A DNA stretch of 64,000 nucleotides, taken from Lathyrus oleraceus (taxonomy: Eukaryota; Streptophyta; Magnoliopsida; Fabales; Fabaceae). Shown here one piece after another: positions 48,251-60,248 of this stretch (within the stretch, counting starts at the first letter, position 1; each line of letters opens with the position of its first letter). The notes under the pieces are model-generated. The model was not told the origin of the DNA and did not search any database. It saw nothing but the letters and a program-made list of their open reading frames with translations. Where the stretch lies: assembly GCF_024323335.1 (NCBI RefSeq), contig NC_066579.1:1116001-1180000 (forward strand), in the 5' to 3' direction. The position numbers and the translations under genes are program-made.

Positions 48251-48700
48251 ATGAGATCCCGAGTAGGAATTAATGAGTTATACACCAAAGGGTTGGGTAT
48301 AGTGGTTTTGTTAACTCCCTGTGGGAATATAATGACGTTATCATTCATGTAATGCATTAAACATCAACATGGGATAAATTAGGGATTCTATACAAAACCT
48401 AACCAATTTCGCATTATTTCAGAACAACTTTTATCTTTTTCATTCTAACTCGACCCCCCCCCTCCAATTATGACTTTCTACTACTTGCACAACTATTATT
48501 TTGTTAAATAGAAGGCCATGTGGATTCAATATCTTATTATTACTACAAATTATCGGTACAGTTGTCGAGAAGTCGTCACATCACTTGACACCTAATTATT
48601 TCTTGTCGATCTATTTTTACTGGAGGGACATTAGTAATATTTTACTTATCATTCCTATCACAAATGGTGGGAAAGTAGTCATATATTCACATTTGTTATA
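48250..48700 (+). repeat. Athila-like LTR fragment
   Basis: GAGTTATACACCAAAGGGTT...GGGTATAGTGG, the later GGGATTCTATA phrase and the C-rich run match, in order, the LTR of the Athila-type element at 58045-58260 (GAGCTACACGCCAAGGGATT, GGGTGTAGTGG, GGGGATTCTGATA). Diverged, no coding content. Confidence 0.55.
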
Positions 48701-48818
48701 GGACATAATATTTCATACCATATTACATTACATAAATACTTAACAGTAAGAAATAATGAAATATTCATACATATTATTTCTTCATATACCCAACAAGCGG
48801 CCTAGATTCATAGGCAGT

Positions 48819-51594
48819 TGTAAGAACCTAATTTTGACCCTAAGATCCCTCATGGCATCATATCATTGCTCAATGCATATGCCTCAAGGATCATAGCATG
48901 TGTGGCTCCTTTACCCTAGGGTAGGGACTTGTGTGAGTTGGTTTGAGACCACCAAGCATGCTTGAATTTTATATTATTGATTTTCTTATTTTGTTTACTA
49001 ACCAAAAGCACAAAAATATGTCACTAACTTCTTTTGTTTTGAAGCTCAAGCAATCACGAGATCCCTTGCTCCTAGGAGGCTCCTATGCTCAACGAAGTGG
49101 CTAGATGAAGATGAAAGCAAGCATGAAAATGGTTCACAAAGATCTCAATCATCATATATGTTTCCCAATTATCTCAATTTGCCAATTTGATCAAGATAAA
49201 CCAAAGGGCTTGAGGATTGTTTTCCAAGGAAACCCTAATTCAACAGTGCATCAACTGTGCCTTGCTCATGAAGCAACCTCAACCCATGATAAAATTCAAT
49301 CAATGTAAGTTCTTTAATTCTTTATTTTATGCATATATGAGCCTATGTGAGTATCCTTAATCATTCATTCATCAAGATTTGAAGTTTTGACTTGAGAAGT
49401 TGACCAGTCAAGTCATCTAACCAAATTGAAATCCACTGAGACCTAACTTTTGATATGTTTGTCAAATGAAGATGACCCCAAGAGAAACAATGTTATTAAG
49501 AACCATATGAACAAATTTCATGTTTATAAAAAATACATTTGAAACTTGGAAGGTCATAATTCATTTCAAAACATTATAGGTCATTTTGACTGAAACCCTA
49601 ATTTTGGGTCAACTTCCCAAGGACCTAACTCCTTCATTTTTTATGATTTTGAGGTGATACCAATTGAATTGGAAAGCTTAATATGTCATATTAAAATGTT
49701 ATGTTTGACAAAATTTCATAATCCTAAAAGAAACACATGTGATAATACAAAACATTATAGGTCACTTTGGACCAAAACCATTGAATGTTGAAAAAGTCCA
49801 ACTTCAAGTGCCCATAACTTTCTCATCAAAATTCCAAATTATAAAATATTTTAGTCTAAATTTATTAGCTTGAAAAGATATACAACTTTGATGATGGAGG
49901 TTTTTCCATTTAAGGCTTACATCACTGAAACAGAAGGGATTGAAGTTGGCCACTTTTGGCAAATTTTTCAAAGGCATGTTTTGTACCTCAAACTTCATGA
50001 TCAGTTTTCACAATTTTCTAAACTCCAAATGGATTTTTGTCCAACATAGATTTTGTTCCTTATGTTAATACCTTTCCAACCATTACTCACATGCCTATGT
50101 TTGGATTTTTTATGTGTGACTTTCGAAGAGGGGAACATTTAGGCCCAATTATGCATTTCACAAGCAATTGCAATTCAAATTGCACGTCCAATTCAACTTG
50201 GTATGAGCTCAGCATTCATTTCCACCAGCTTTTGGGCCTCACATGCACCTGTACAGGCCCATTCATGGAGGACCCAAAGCTTCATGCACACGAGTTTGTC
50301 ACTTCATTGCTTGCACTTCAGCTATAAATAAGAGCCTTGCCTCATTCAAATAAAAACCTGAATTCAACCTGAAGATCTGCTGAAATTCATACCCAACCAC
50401 ACTAAAGGAATTCTGATTTTATTTTTCTCAATTCAAGCTTGAACTTCAACAAAATCAGTTGATCTTCAAGACTTATTCCTTAGCCTTGCATTCATATCCC
50501 ACCTCAAGATCAATTTGGAAGCAAGAGATTGAGTGGATCGTGTTGCACAAAGCTGCTCTTCAAAGGTAGATGCTCAAACTGTTTTGATCTAAATCTCCTC
50601 ATACAATGTGATTTGCTTGTGTTCATTTGGTTTTCTGAAGTCCTTGTGTGAGAGGCAAGCCAATGGTGGCTTTGATTTTGTGAATTGAAGCATTTCAGTT
50701 TTCACACCTGGATTTTCAAGCTCAGATTTCTCCTTCCATGGAAACTTTGAGCATAATCCAAGGTCACAGGGGTGATGCACATCACCCTAGCTTCATTTTG
50801 GTATAAGGATCGTGCATTTTGGTTGAAGTTTGAAAACCTGTAACTGGTGGCCGGAATCAGTTGTTCCACCGGAGAAGACGGTGGTTTCCACCACCGTTCC
50901 CACGTGGATGTGCCTGGGCCATTGGATGGTGATTAAATGATCTAATTCTGGCCTTTGTTTCCATTGACTTATTTTAATTCATTTTACTTCGCGTTTGACT
51001 CATGTCCATGGTACGCGCGCGCCTCAGAGCCCTTAGATTTGTCCACATCAATTAATGAAATGGATCAAACGCTTCCTGTTTTTTCATATTTTTCCAATTT
51101 CTGTTTTATTTTCAAAAACTCATAACTATTTTATTCGGAATCACAAAAATATGAGACCAATTGCAAAAAATTTCTTTAAAAATCTAGTTTCATAATCTGA
51201 TTTTTAATTATTTTTGTGATTCCATTTAATATTTTTTGTGAATTATTTTGTTTTTAATTGCTTTTAATTCATTTTAATTACTTTTTGATATTCAAAAATT
51301 CCAAAAAATATTTTCTTAACACATATGGATGATGATAAGTCTATGAAAAATATTCTCATCAATTTCTTAATTGATTTGAGATTTATTTGAGATTTTAGTC
51401 CATTTGTGTTATTTTTCTTTGTTTTTAATTGTTTTTAAAATAAAGTATGATACAATCAAATATGATTGGTGATCTCTCCCAGTTCAAATCCAATGAAATG
51501 ATAGGTGAGAAGAATACCAAGGTGTGATCCCAATGCCAATGCAAAGCTATGAGATGGCATGAGGGATCTTAGGGGTCAAAATTGGGGTCTTACA
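48819..51594. mobile_element. 2.8-kb element with ~37-bp terminal inverted repeats and Ogre-LTR-like left end
   Basis: The left end TGTAAGAACCTAATTTTGAC...CCCTCATG and the reverse complement of the right end TGTAAGACCCCAATTTTGAC...CCCTCATG match over about 37 bases with three differences, then more weakly. The left end and the following 250 bp resemble the Ogre LTR start (CTCATGGCATCATATCAT; TTTGTTTACTAACC; CACAAAAATAT). A TATAAATAAG lies at 50324. No coding frame or domain was found and no target-site duplication is evident. It may be a diverged Ogre-family solo LTR whose termini became inverted repeats, or a separate non-autonomous element. Confidence 0.6.
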
Positions 51595-52418
51595 ATCCAA
51601 AATCGAATCACAACAGTAAGGGAAATACCATCTAACATATAAACATCAATTATTAATCAATTAACATGCAATTTCACTTAATTAATTATAGATTTGCATA
51701 CTTTATTCATCAAGTTTATCACTCAGATATGAACGCTCATACATAAAAACATCATGAATCATGAACACTCAAATCTCATGGTAAAATAGTGTACAAAATT
51801 CAACCAACACAATATATAATCATGCAATTACAGAATTGATTTCATATTTTCGTCCAACATTCATTAAAGGAATAAAAGTAAAGAAAAATATGTTGGGATT
51901 AAGGATTTCCCTTAACTCAAACATGTAAAATACATCCTATTAGGAGTAATCCCCACTCTTCCTTTTTCCCTAGCCCTTGCCTCTTCTTACCATTAATTTT
52001 GTCTTACGTAGACGTTTTCCAAAGCCCTCTTACTAACCTTTTTATTAGTAGCATAATCTCCCTCGATTAGAGACTTCCAATACTACCCTCACTTATCTTC
52101 TTATTTACCAACATACCTTTCTCATTTGTAATTTTATTTTAATTAAAATACAACTATTATTCTCCCTTAGTTCTACTATTTTTAAATTTTTACTTCTTCC
52201 TCAACTTCTCATTCTCTAATTATTCTAATTAAATAAATACAAGGACTACTTCTAATTATTTTCTAATCAATCTATCAAGCATCTATTTCTCACCATACTC
52301 TACTAATATCATTACACCTCTATAACCACATAATTTTATTTTAATTAAAACACCAAATAATCAAATAAAATTCTAAATAATTTAATTAAATAAATAAATT
52401 AAAAAATAAGATGTAACA
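51595..52418 (-). repeat. Chromovirus LTR relic
   Basis: Read on the minus strand it starts TGTTACATCTTATTTTTTAA and continues AATTTATTTATTTAATTAAA, resembling the Tekay LTR start (AATAAGATAATTATTTAATT). Its C-rich stretch CTCTTCCTTTTTCCCTAG (51956-51975) parallels the one in the old LTR at 640-720. No internal region accompanies it. Confidence 0.5.
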
Positions 52419-52850
52419 TCAGGTGGTCCTCCCAGAAACCTAACTTCCACCTACACTCCATTGACAACTTCCTAGTACTCATGATCGTGCTAAGACATGT
52501 AATCAATATTTTCCTCATCATGATGATCATGCACTTCTTCTCGTGCCTTGTCCAAATCCTCCATCCTTGCTCGAGAGCTTATGTTTTCACCTCTATGATA
52601 AAGAGTATTGGTCCACAAACTACCACCACCCTCATATGATGAGAGGGGTCTGAGGTATAAATGTAGGAGTTTGTGATAAAAGAATTTGTGTTATAAGCTA
52701 CTTTGAACTAATAAAACTATGACCCATTGAAACTTTATGGTGGGCAAATGTTTATTTGGCCATGTCAATATAACTTTCCCCACCTATTACTTCTTATTCA
52801 TTAAAAACATCATTATTTATCAAGTAAATGTTCAAAAACACCATCTATTA
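52419..52850 (-). other. Short degenerate coding-like remnant
   Basis: The minus strand from about 52565 down to 52425 reads MEDLDKAREEVHDHHDEENI, then, after stops, VRFLGGPPDVTSY. An acidic stretch followed by a GGP-D motif is reminiscent of plant mobile domain proteins carried by transposons. The match is too short to be sure. 52660-52850 shows nothing recognisable. Confidence 0.3.
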
Positions 52851-53357
52851 TGTTGGAATTACGATAAATTCCCGATGTGGAATTTCACCAAACCTTGGAG
52901 AATTCCGAATCAATCTTGATGAAAAAGAATCAATCTTTTTGATTGATTACTCCTCTTGTTCTTCACTCTTCACTCAAGTGAATCAACTACACCTTGATTG
53001 CAAGATGATTTCGCCGCACAATGATTATTGAAGAAGAAAAGAAAAGGTGAATTGGGAAAGAAAAGATAAATTAAGATTTTAGTGAAAAGGGGAAGAAGAA
53101 GAAGAAGAATTTTGCAGAGTTTTTCTTTGCCTTCAAACAGAACTATTTTTTAATATTTCTCTATACAACTGCATATATTACAATGTTAGGGTACCTCCTT
53201 ATTTATAGTTTGAGATTGTTTGCACACAAAACAATCTCCAATTAACCTAACTCAACTAAAAACACAAAATAAAGCTAAGTTTTAAATATCTGTCGAAAAT
53301 GCATTTCCTCAACATTTCGACAGCTAAACAAATTATACGTAGAATATTTTCACAACA
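52851..53357 (-). repeat. Ty1/copia-like solo LTR (507 bp)
   Basis: On the minus strand it runs TGTTGTGAAA...AATTCCAACA, so the ends form the 5-bp inverted repeat TGTTG/CAACA. It has a TATA-like CTATAAAT (plus 53201-53208) with a T/C-rich leader after it, as expected for a minus-strand promoter. An internal inverted pair CTGTCGAAA/TTTCGACAG lies near 53290-53323. Flanks TATTA (52846-52850) and TATTC (53358-53362) match in four of five bases. No internal retroelement sequence adjoins it. Confidence 0.65.
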
Positions 53358-53529
53358 TATTCTATTAAAAATTGTGCTTTGACATAAAAATTACATTCTA
53401 AACATATACTTTAAAATAAACATTTGGAATAAACAAAATATCTACAAATTAAATACAAAAAATAATATCCAAAAACATTTAGACAAACTTAGTTATGAAC
53501 TAGTAACTACCTCTTCCTATTCCCCTTGG

Positions 53530-53682
<153 letters not shown>

Positions 53683-54025
53683 ATGCATTATTCCTTTACT
53701 TTGGTTAATATATGGCCTATATAATTAACTAATTCATGCTATAAACCTAATAGTTAATTTTATTACTTTAATGAGCTGTACTTCATTGTAAGTGTCCTGG
53801 TTTATTTATCTATTAAAATCTGTTTATAATATTTGCTACCAATGTTTAAGAAAAGCGCGTCGAACATCAATCCAACTCTTAATAGTTCCAATAAAATAGA
53901 TCGCAACTGATTTTACTCCACCAGCTTTTTGCTAAAGACAAATGATCCGGCCAGTTTACAGTTTTTTCTTATCATACTATATTATTTTCTAAGACATCCT
54001 TCAGAATATTCAAAACACAAAAGCC

Positions 54026-54033
54026 TATATATA
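54026..54033 (+). promoter_or_regulatory. Putative TATA box of the lectin gene
   Basis: TATATATA in the context AGCCTATATATAGATAG, 48-55 bases before the ATG. This implies a short 5' untranslated leader of about 20-30 nt. Confidence 0.7.
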
Positions 54034-54080
54034 GATAGATTAACCCCTTGCTCAATGCATCATTCACAACAATTACTACA

Positions 54081-54914
54081 ATGGCCAACTCCAAACCACA
54101 TTTCCTTGCAACACAAACCATCTCCTCTCTTTTCCTTTTAACTTTTCTCTTGTACTTAATCACCAATGTGAACTCAGAATCATTTTCTTTCAGCTTCCCC
54201 AAGTTTGACAACGGTTCCGATACCATAGCCCTCGGCGGTGATGCCAAAATTACTGGTGGAGTACTACAGCTCACCAAAAAGGACCAACTCGGGAAACCAT
54301 CTCCACATAGTTTTGGCCTTTCTGCATTCTTGGAAGCTATCCGTCTCTCTGACAAAACAGGTGGTAAAGTTGCTGACTTTACCACCGAGTTTTTCTTTGT
54401 TGTGGACCCAAAAGGTTCACAACTTCATGGTGACGGTTTCACCTTCTTTATTGCATCACTTGGTTATGAGTTTCCCGACAATTCATCATCGGAGGGTGGA
54501 TTCCTTGGACTATTCGATAAAGAAACCGCCTTCAATACCTCGGAGAACTCTATCGTTGCTGTCGAGTTTGATAGTTTTACGAACGAATGGGATCCTCTCT
54601 TCCCTGAGAACTCACCTCATATAGGAATCGACATCAACACGATTGAGTCTTCCATCGCTGTTCCATGGCCAATCGATAGACAACCTCAAGGGTCGATAGG
54701 AAAGGCACGGATCAGTTATAATTCTGCCTCAAAAGAGTTGAGTGTGTTTGTAAGTTATCCAAATAGTCCCGTTAAAGTGGATGTTGTTGTATCGTATCCG
54801 GTTGATTTCGCGGCGGTTTTGTCTGACTGGGTCCTTGTGGGTTTCTCCGGTGCTACTGGTCAACTTGCAGAAACACATGACATTCTCTCTTGGTCTTTCA
54901 GTTCGAACCTATAG
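54081..54914 (+). CDS. Secreted legume (L-type) lectin, intronless
   Basis: 277 residues, the usual length of legume lectin precursors. Residues 1-32 form a signal peptide (hydrophobic core [11 protein letters not shown], likely cleavage after NVNS), so the protein enters the secretory pathway. The mature protein is one legume-lectin beta-sandwich domain (SFSFPKF at its start to [10 protein letters not shown] at the end). The metal-site motif [14 protein letters not shown]...HIGID keeps the expected Glu, Asp, Asn, Asp and His for Mn/Ca binding. GDGFTFFIA supplies the sugar-binding Asp. GGFLGLF and [10 protein letters not shown] are conserved loops; the latter shapes the sugar pocket. Possible N-glycosylation: NGS, NSS, NTS. 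There is no kinase or membrane segment, so it is not a lectin receptor kinase. The start at 54081 is preferred over an in-frame ATG at 54048 because it gives a clean signal peptide. Sugar specificity and tissue are not deducible. Confidence 0.95.
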   Translation: MANSKPHFLATQTISSLFLLTFLLYLITNVNSESFSFSFPKFDNGSDTIALGGDAKITGGVLQLTKKDQLGKPSPHSFGLSAFLEAIRLSDKTGGKVADFTTEFFFVVDPKGSQLHGDGFTFFIASLGYEFPDNSSSEGGFLGLFDKETAFNTSENSIVAVEFDSFTNEWDPLFPENSPHIGIDINTIESSIAVPWPIDRQPQGSIGKARISYNSASKELSVFVSYPNSPVKVDVVVSYPVDFAAVLSDWVLVGFSGATGQLAETHDILSWSFSSNL

Positions 54915-55457
54915 AGAGTATGATAATATTGGAAGAAGAAAGTAAGTTGAAGGACTATTGATATATATATAAGCTCTTTTATGATGCTTTTGTTGATTAT
55001 GTAATGTTTATTTTTTTCTTAATAAGGATGAACTTTAGTTGAAGTTATGTTGCATAATATTCTGTAATGTAATGTCTATTACTAGGTGATTTGATATTTA
55101 AATTATCACAAATAAACTATCGTAACTACCAATAACCTCCATCTTAACAAACATCCAATCTACCTCATACCCTATTACGAGCTCCTTAAACATTGAGTCT
55201 ACATCGCACACCTTTTACAATCGTCACAGGGTTCTATGATCTTCTTATGTGACTCACACTCTTTAATAAAAACTATGAGTAAAAACAACAGACAGAAAAG
55301 AAAATGAAATCACAAAAAGAATAAGGTGTTACCTGAGTTTGTGAGTTAGAAAAGAAAATGCAGGATAAGATAAGATAGGAATGGCAGGAAGTGCAAATCA
55401 AAGTGAAGTTGAAAGTAATAGAATGAAGAAACTGTGAACTAAAGTGGTAACGTTATC
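54915..55457 (+). other. Lectin 3' flank
   Basis: AT-rich. AATAAG near 55020 and AATAAA near 55110 are candidate polyadenylation signals. Nothing else recognisable before the Athila relic. Confidence 0.5.
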
Positions 55458-56932
55458 CTACTTAAAGTGGAAAGTAACAGACAAATAAACAAAAACATTA
55501 AAAACTACTCTCTTAGGCATCAGAGAACATAAGTAGCTCCTGATGGTTCTACAGCTCCCCAAGCATTTGATACTTACACCATAAGCTTGAAATCTATTTT
55601 TGGTATCTTGCATAAAGGACTTAAGAATTGATTCCAACTGGCTGTTTCCGTGAGTATCCACGTCATTTTTAGGTGTAGAAGAACCAGGTGGAGTCTATGG
55701 TACTTGCATCTTTAGTTGGTTTTGATTGTTGCTCCAATAGAAATTAAGATGGTTACGTCAACTTGGGTTGCATATGTTGATGTATGGATTATTGTATTTC
55801 TGGTTTTCCACATGATTAATAGTAATTAGGTTTGCTGAGTATTCTTCAAACATATGGACTCCCCCCACAGTAAATACAAGCAACTTCAGCAGCATCAGTC
55901 ATAACCTTTACAGGTTCAGAAGCTAGTAGGTTAGAAGGCATCATCATATTATTTATCATTTGGTGAATTGTATCCACTTGATCAACAAGGTTTGTAGTCT
56001 TAGTGACATCATGAACACCAACTTGTTTCCTTGGAACTATAGTTGTAGATGTTCTAGTTACTGGTCATTGATAAGTCTTGGCAGTAATGCTTTCTATCAA
56101 ATTGTACCCTTCTTGATAGGACTTGGAAAATAATGCACCACCATAAGATGCATCTAACATGTTCTTGGAAGAGGAGACTAACCCAATATATAAGGTTTCA
56201 AGCTAAATGAAGATGGGTACCCCATGGTGTGGATATTGTCTCAACGGTTCTTTAAATATCTCTTGTCATCAAATAAAGATTCATCTTCCTATTGCCTAAA
56301 TGATGCAATCTCATTTCTCATGTTAGCATTCTTGACTAGAGGAAAATACTTGGCTAATAACTTCTAAACCAAATCATTCCATGTGCTATTCCATGTGGCT
56401 ATGGAATTTGACTCAAAGGAATTTGACCAACTTTTGACTCTGCCCCTTAGAGATTATGAAAATATCATCAATTTAAATGCATAATCTATGACTTTAGGTA
56501 TTTTGAAATTGTTGGAAACTCCAAGAAATTACCTTGATTGGATATGGGGATCATCCGTAGCAACGCTAAGTATTGGCCAATGACTTGTAGCATTTGAAAC
56601 ATCACTGACTTGAGCTCAAACTGAGCTACAATGATCTATGATCTGATGATTCAAGTATTCATGAAATTTGGATAAAAAAGAACATAGTATCTGATATTTC
56701 TAGCGTTATCATTGGCTTTGCCAATGATGTCAATTTTAGCCATGACTTATTCTTGTCCTTGTTCATTCTCTTCAAGGTTCTCTTGAATATCCTCAAACAA
56801 TAAAGTACGAATCGGAGTTCCTGGTTGTTGAATTATAATGTCATATTTCCTCAAAAGTTTGAATGTTTTTTTCGGTTCAGAGTCTCCTCTGTAAATTGGA
56901 ATTAATAACCTACGCATGCAGTAGTCATGCAC
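55458..56932 (-). pseudogene. Athila-type gag relic, minus strand
   Basis: Read on the minus strand from 56932: a charged start (RGDSEPKKTFKLLRKYDI), then AQFELKSVMFQMLQVIGQYL (about 56630-56570), which corresponds to the start of the Athila capsid domain. Much of the domain is frameshifted. A zinc-knuckle region CIYCGG at about 55865-55885 is followed by the phrase NPYINICNPS and HLNFYWSNN, typical of Athila gag. The end reads QLESILKSFMQDTKNRFQAY (55590-55650). Stops and frameshifts abound. No LTR or pol accompanies it. Confidence 0.75.
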
Positions 56933-57249
56933 CTATCGTGACACCGGAATGTTGGAAAAGCAACTTTAAGCATAGGGGGAGGGGTGAATTATGGTATTCA
57001 AAATTAACTATAAATTTTAAGATTTTGTTACTTAAAATGTGAATTGTGTTAGCATTATTTAATATCAGAGTAAAATGAACAACGAAAAATAAAAAAGGTA
57101 AATTAAATAGTAGAAAGTAAGAGATAATGGTTTAGAGAGATGACATTAATGATTTATACAGATTCGGCCAAATGTTGGCCTACTCATGTACCCAAGATAT
57201 CTTCGGGAGACTTTGACTATAAAAACTAGCTTTTAAAGGTTATGTCCAC
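56933..57249. other. Unassigned stretch between two Athila relics
   Basis: Contains AGGGGGAGGGGTGAATTATG at 56977 and a CGGCCAAATGTTGGCC phrase near 57165. It looks like a fragment of a repeat but I could not place it in a family. Confidence 0.4.
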
Positions 57250-58374
57250 TGATGAGGAACTATCAACGCATGTCATTTAGCAAGAAAAACGACCAAATCT
57301 GATAAGAATTAAGCAAGTTAGAGGCAAAAGAGTGAAAAAAGTTGGAAAAAGTACTTTTGGGCGAAGAAAAACACTTAATGAGAAAACTGGTGAAAAAGGA
57401 CCAAAAACAAGTTGATTTGCTTTTGGAAATAATGCGTCCGCATTGTGATGTAATGCGGATGCGTTATGGAAATGATTATGCAACGTTCCCGCATTGTTAT
57501 TTGGCACGCCCGCGCTACAGCTTTTACCTGGCACATTTTTCAGCGGCTCTATAAGGAAAATGACAGAAGAAAATTGGGGTTGATTCCTAGGAGTAAAAAG
57601 TGACGAAAAAGAGAGATTTTGGAGCTTTTGGAGACCATTGGAGAGCTTTTTCAATGATTTTTTCATGCTCTTCGAATCTAAACTATAAGTATTGATTAAT
57701 TGCATCATGAGTAGCTAGATTTCTATAGGTTATGTCAAATTTGATGATGAACCTATTTTTACTTGATTGAGACATATGATCAGATGATGCTAATGTTATT
57801 GTTTTGAATATTTGTTATCATTCAGTTATTGATTGTGCGTGTTTCTTTTTGTTTGTTATGGCATTCGAATAAATATTGATAAATAATGACTACTAACCAT
57901 AGAGATATCTATCTGAACTACTTTAACTGTTGAATTCTCTAATTGACTAGGGATAATGTGATTAAGAATTGTGACTTAGGGATTAAAGTGTTGTGTTGTC
58001 TAGTTTAACAGTATAATTGACCCGAGGGATTGAGGAATTAACGATTAGCCTAGTGAGCTACACGCCAAGGGATTGGGTGTAGTGGTATAGTTAATTCGTC
58101 GTGTAACTCTATAGTCATTGCATGTATGTTAAATCACGTTTCATCAATTAAGTAGAAATAGGGGATTCTGATAATACGACCTGACCACTTTTCTCATTAT
58201 TGTTATAAAAACTTATTTCTTGTGTTTTCGACAAAAACAACATGCACCCTCAATTTACTATTTAATTAAATCGCACAATGTATCTTGTTTTAAGTTTGCA
58301 ATCCCTATGGAGAGGAATTTATTTTTATTACTTCGATAACAACACTAGTACACTTTCCAGTAAATTGTCATTCA
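57250..58374 (+). repeat. Probable 5' LTR of an Athila-type element
   Basis: It ends TTGTCATTCA just before an Athila-type PBS. The block GAGCTACACGCCAAGGGATT...GGGTGTAGTGG near 58049 recurs at 48276. The start TGATGAGGAAC is a guess from the TG rule; no matching 3' LTR was found in the window to confirm it. Confidence 0.6.
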
Positions 58375-58380
58375 AGTTTT

Positions 58381-58396
58381 TGGCGTTGTTGTCGGG
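58381..58396 (+). promoter_or_regulatory. Athila-type primer-binding site, degraded
   Basis: TGGCGTTGTTGTCGGG preceded by AAGTTTT. It is an eroded form of the Athila PBS, with C-to-T changes where the usual site has CpG, consistent with decay of methylated cytosine. Confidence 0.75.
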
Positions 58397-58549
58397 ATTG
58401 CTGATATTTTCAACAAGGCATAGTGTGCGACTTGTTTTGTTTAACTCAAATTTTGTAGTTATTTTAATTTTTGGGTATTTTATCATTTTGAATTTTATTT
58501 TTAGTCTATTCTACATTGAACATTGCTACTAAGGTATTATTTTATGTGT

Positions 58550-60248
58550 TTATGCAAGGTTCAAATTTGATGTTTTTACTGTCGGATTTAAAGATCGAGA
58601 GAACTTCACGATCAATTCGTAAACTGAAGATAGAGGCTTTGTTAGTAGAATAAGAGCAGAAAGAGGAACCTGAAATGTAAAATCCACCAACTCAAAAGTT
58701 TGGGGATTACTGTAGGCGTACCGATTATGAACAAATTTCACGGGGATTCCAACCGACGAACCTAGTGACGTTTGATATTACAAATCATGTGTTGCAGGGC
58801 CTGAGAGATAATGTATTCGACAGTCAGAATATTCGTGATCCTTGGGAACATCTTTCCAAGTTCTATGAGACATGCTCCATGTGTAAACCATTAGGAGATA
58901 TCACTGATGATCAAGTGAAATTGCATTTGTTTGAATTTTCCTTGATTGGTATAACTAAAGACTGGTTGCAGTGTATTCCTAACGGGACGATGCAAACATG
59001 GAAAAAATTAGAAGATAAGTTCCTAGAAAGATATTAACCGAATGCGCAGTTTTTCAAAAGAAAAGCTGCAATTACGATTTTTAGCCAAGATGATAGTGAG
59101 TATTTGTCAGATGCATGGGAGAGATTCAAATTGTTACTCAGGAAGTTCCTGAATCACCACCTGAGTTTAATGGATCAGTTGTCACACTCTATGAGAGGGT
59201 TGACAACCAACACAAGAATGTTTATTGATGTCTCAACTGGAGGTACTTTGAGAGAAAAATCTGATGAAGAAGTTAAAACACTCATCAAAAATATGTGGCG
59301 AAACGAATATAGCTCGAATTAACGAGTTGTGAAAGGAAAATGTATGTTAAATGTTAATATGCAAACTGCTCTACTTGCCAAACAAGCAACTCTCACCAAA
59401 CATATAGTTGCTTCTTAGTTGACTCAAGGTAATGTGAGTCAGATTCAGACCTTGAAATGTGATTTCTGTGGAGGAGAACATTTCAATGGTAATTGTGTTA
59501 CTAACGTAGAGAGTGCAAAAGTTCAGTATGCCAACTTCCAAAGGAACAATCAGTAATCAAATACGTATAACCTATGTCGAAAGGATCATCCTAACTTAAA
59601 GGGAAGTAACAATATCCAAATTTTGAATCATACTCAAGGTGCACATCAAGAAACTCAATCCACCAACGAAAGCCCTCAGTATTGGAAGAAGCTCTCAAAG
59701 GATTCATGCTTACCACTCAAGAGAGTTTTCAAAAGATAAGTCAGGCATAACAAGACATGATGAAAAGTCAACTAAAAGTAAATAAGAATATAAAGGCCTC
59801 TAAAAAAACTTTAGAGGCACAAATTCGGCAGTTGTCAAAAGAAATAGCATCTCACGTGAATTCAGGAAGGGGATTTCACAGTAATATTATGGGTAACCCG
59901 CAGAATGAAAATTGTAGTGCTATTAAGTTGAGGAGTAGAATGGTAGAGACACCCAAAAGAGTTAGTGATGATGAGAAAAAGAGTGAGGAGAATATGGTAA
60001 GTGAAGAGGATAAGAAAAAGAGGGAGAAAAAAGGTAGAATGAGAGTGATGATGAGGTTTAAGGGTTGGACTCTTGACCAATTTATAAACAAGAACTCACC
60101 ATGGAGGAGGATCAAGAAACAAATTCTAACTGAGCCTAACCTTGTTATTCCTGACTATATCAAGGATCCTTACCCTTTATTGAAAGATAAACCTAAGAAG
60201 AAGGATGACAAAGAAGAACAATTCAACAAGTTTAAGGAGATGTTGTAA
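58550..60248 (+). pseudogene. Athila-type gag, degraded
   Basis: The capsid domain spans about 58765-59320: VKLHLFEFSLIGITKDWLQC, then KLEDKFLERY, a stop at 59035-59037, and SQDDSEYLSDAWERFKLLLR after it. A damaged zinc knuckle CDFCGGEHFNGNC lies near 59460-59500. The lysine-rich C-terminal part is open at 59757-60248 (LEAQIRQLSKEIASHVNSGR...NCSAIKLRSR). At least three stops or frame changes separate these blocks. Confidence 0.85.

Noticed and set aside
54048..54080. Upstream in-frame ATG of the lectin
   Set aside because: It would add eleven polar residues before the signal peptide and lies only about 20 bases after the TATA box, so it is probably untranscribed or skipped.
53972..54385. 137-codon minus-strand frame over the lectin start
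   Set aside because: Antisense shadow of the lectin coding sequence with no independent support.
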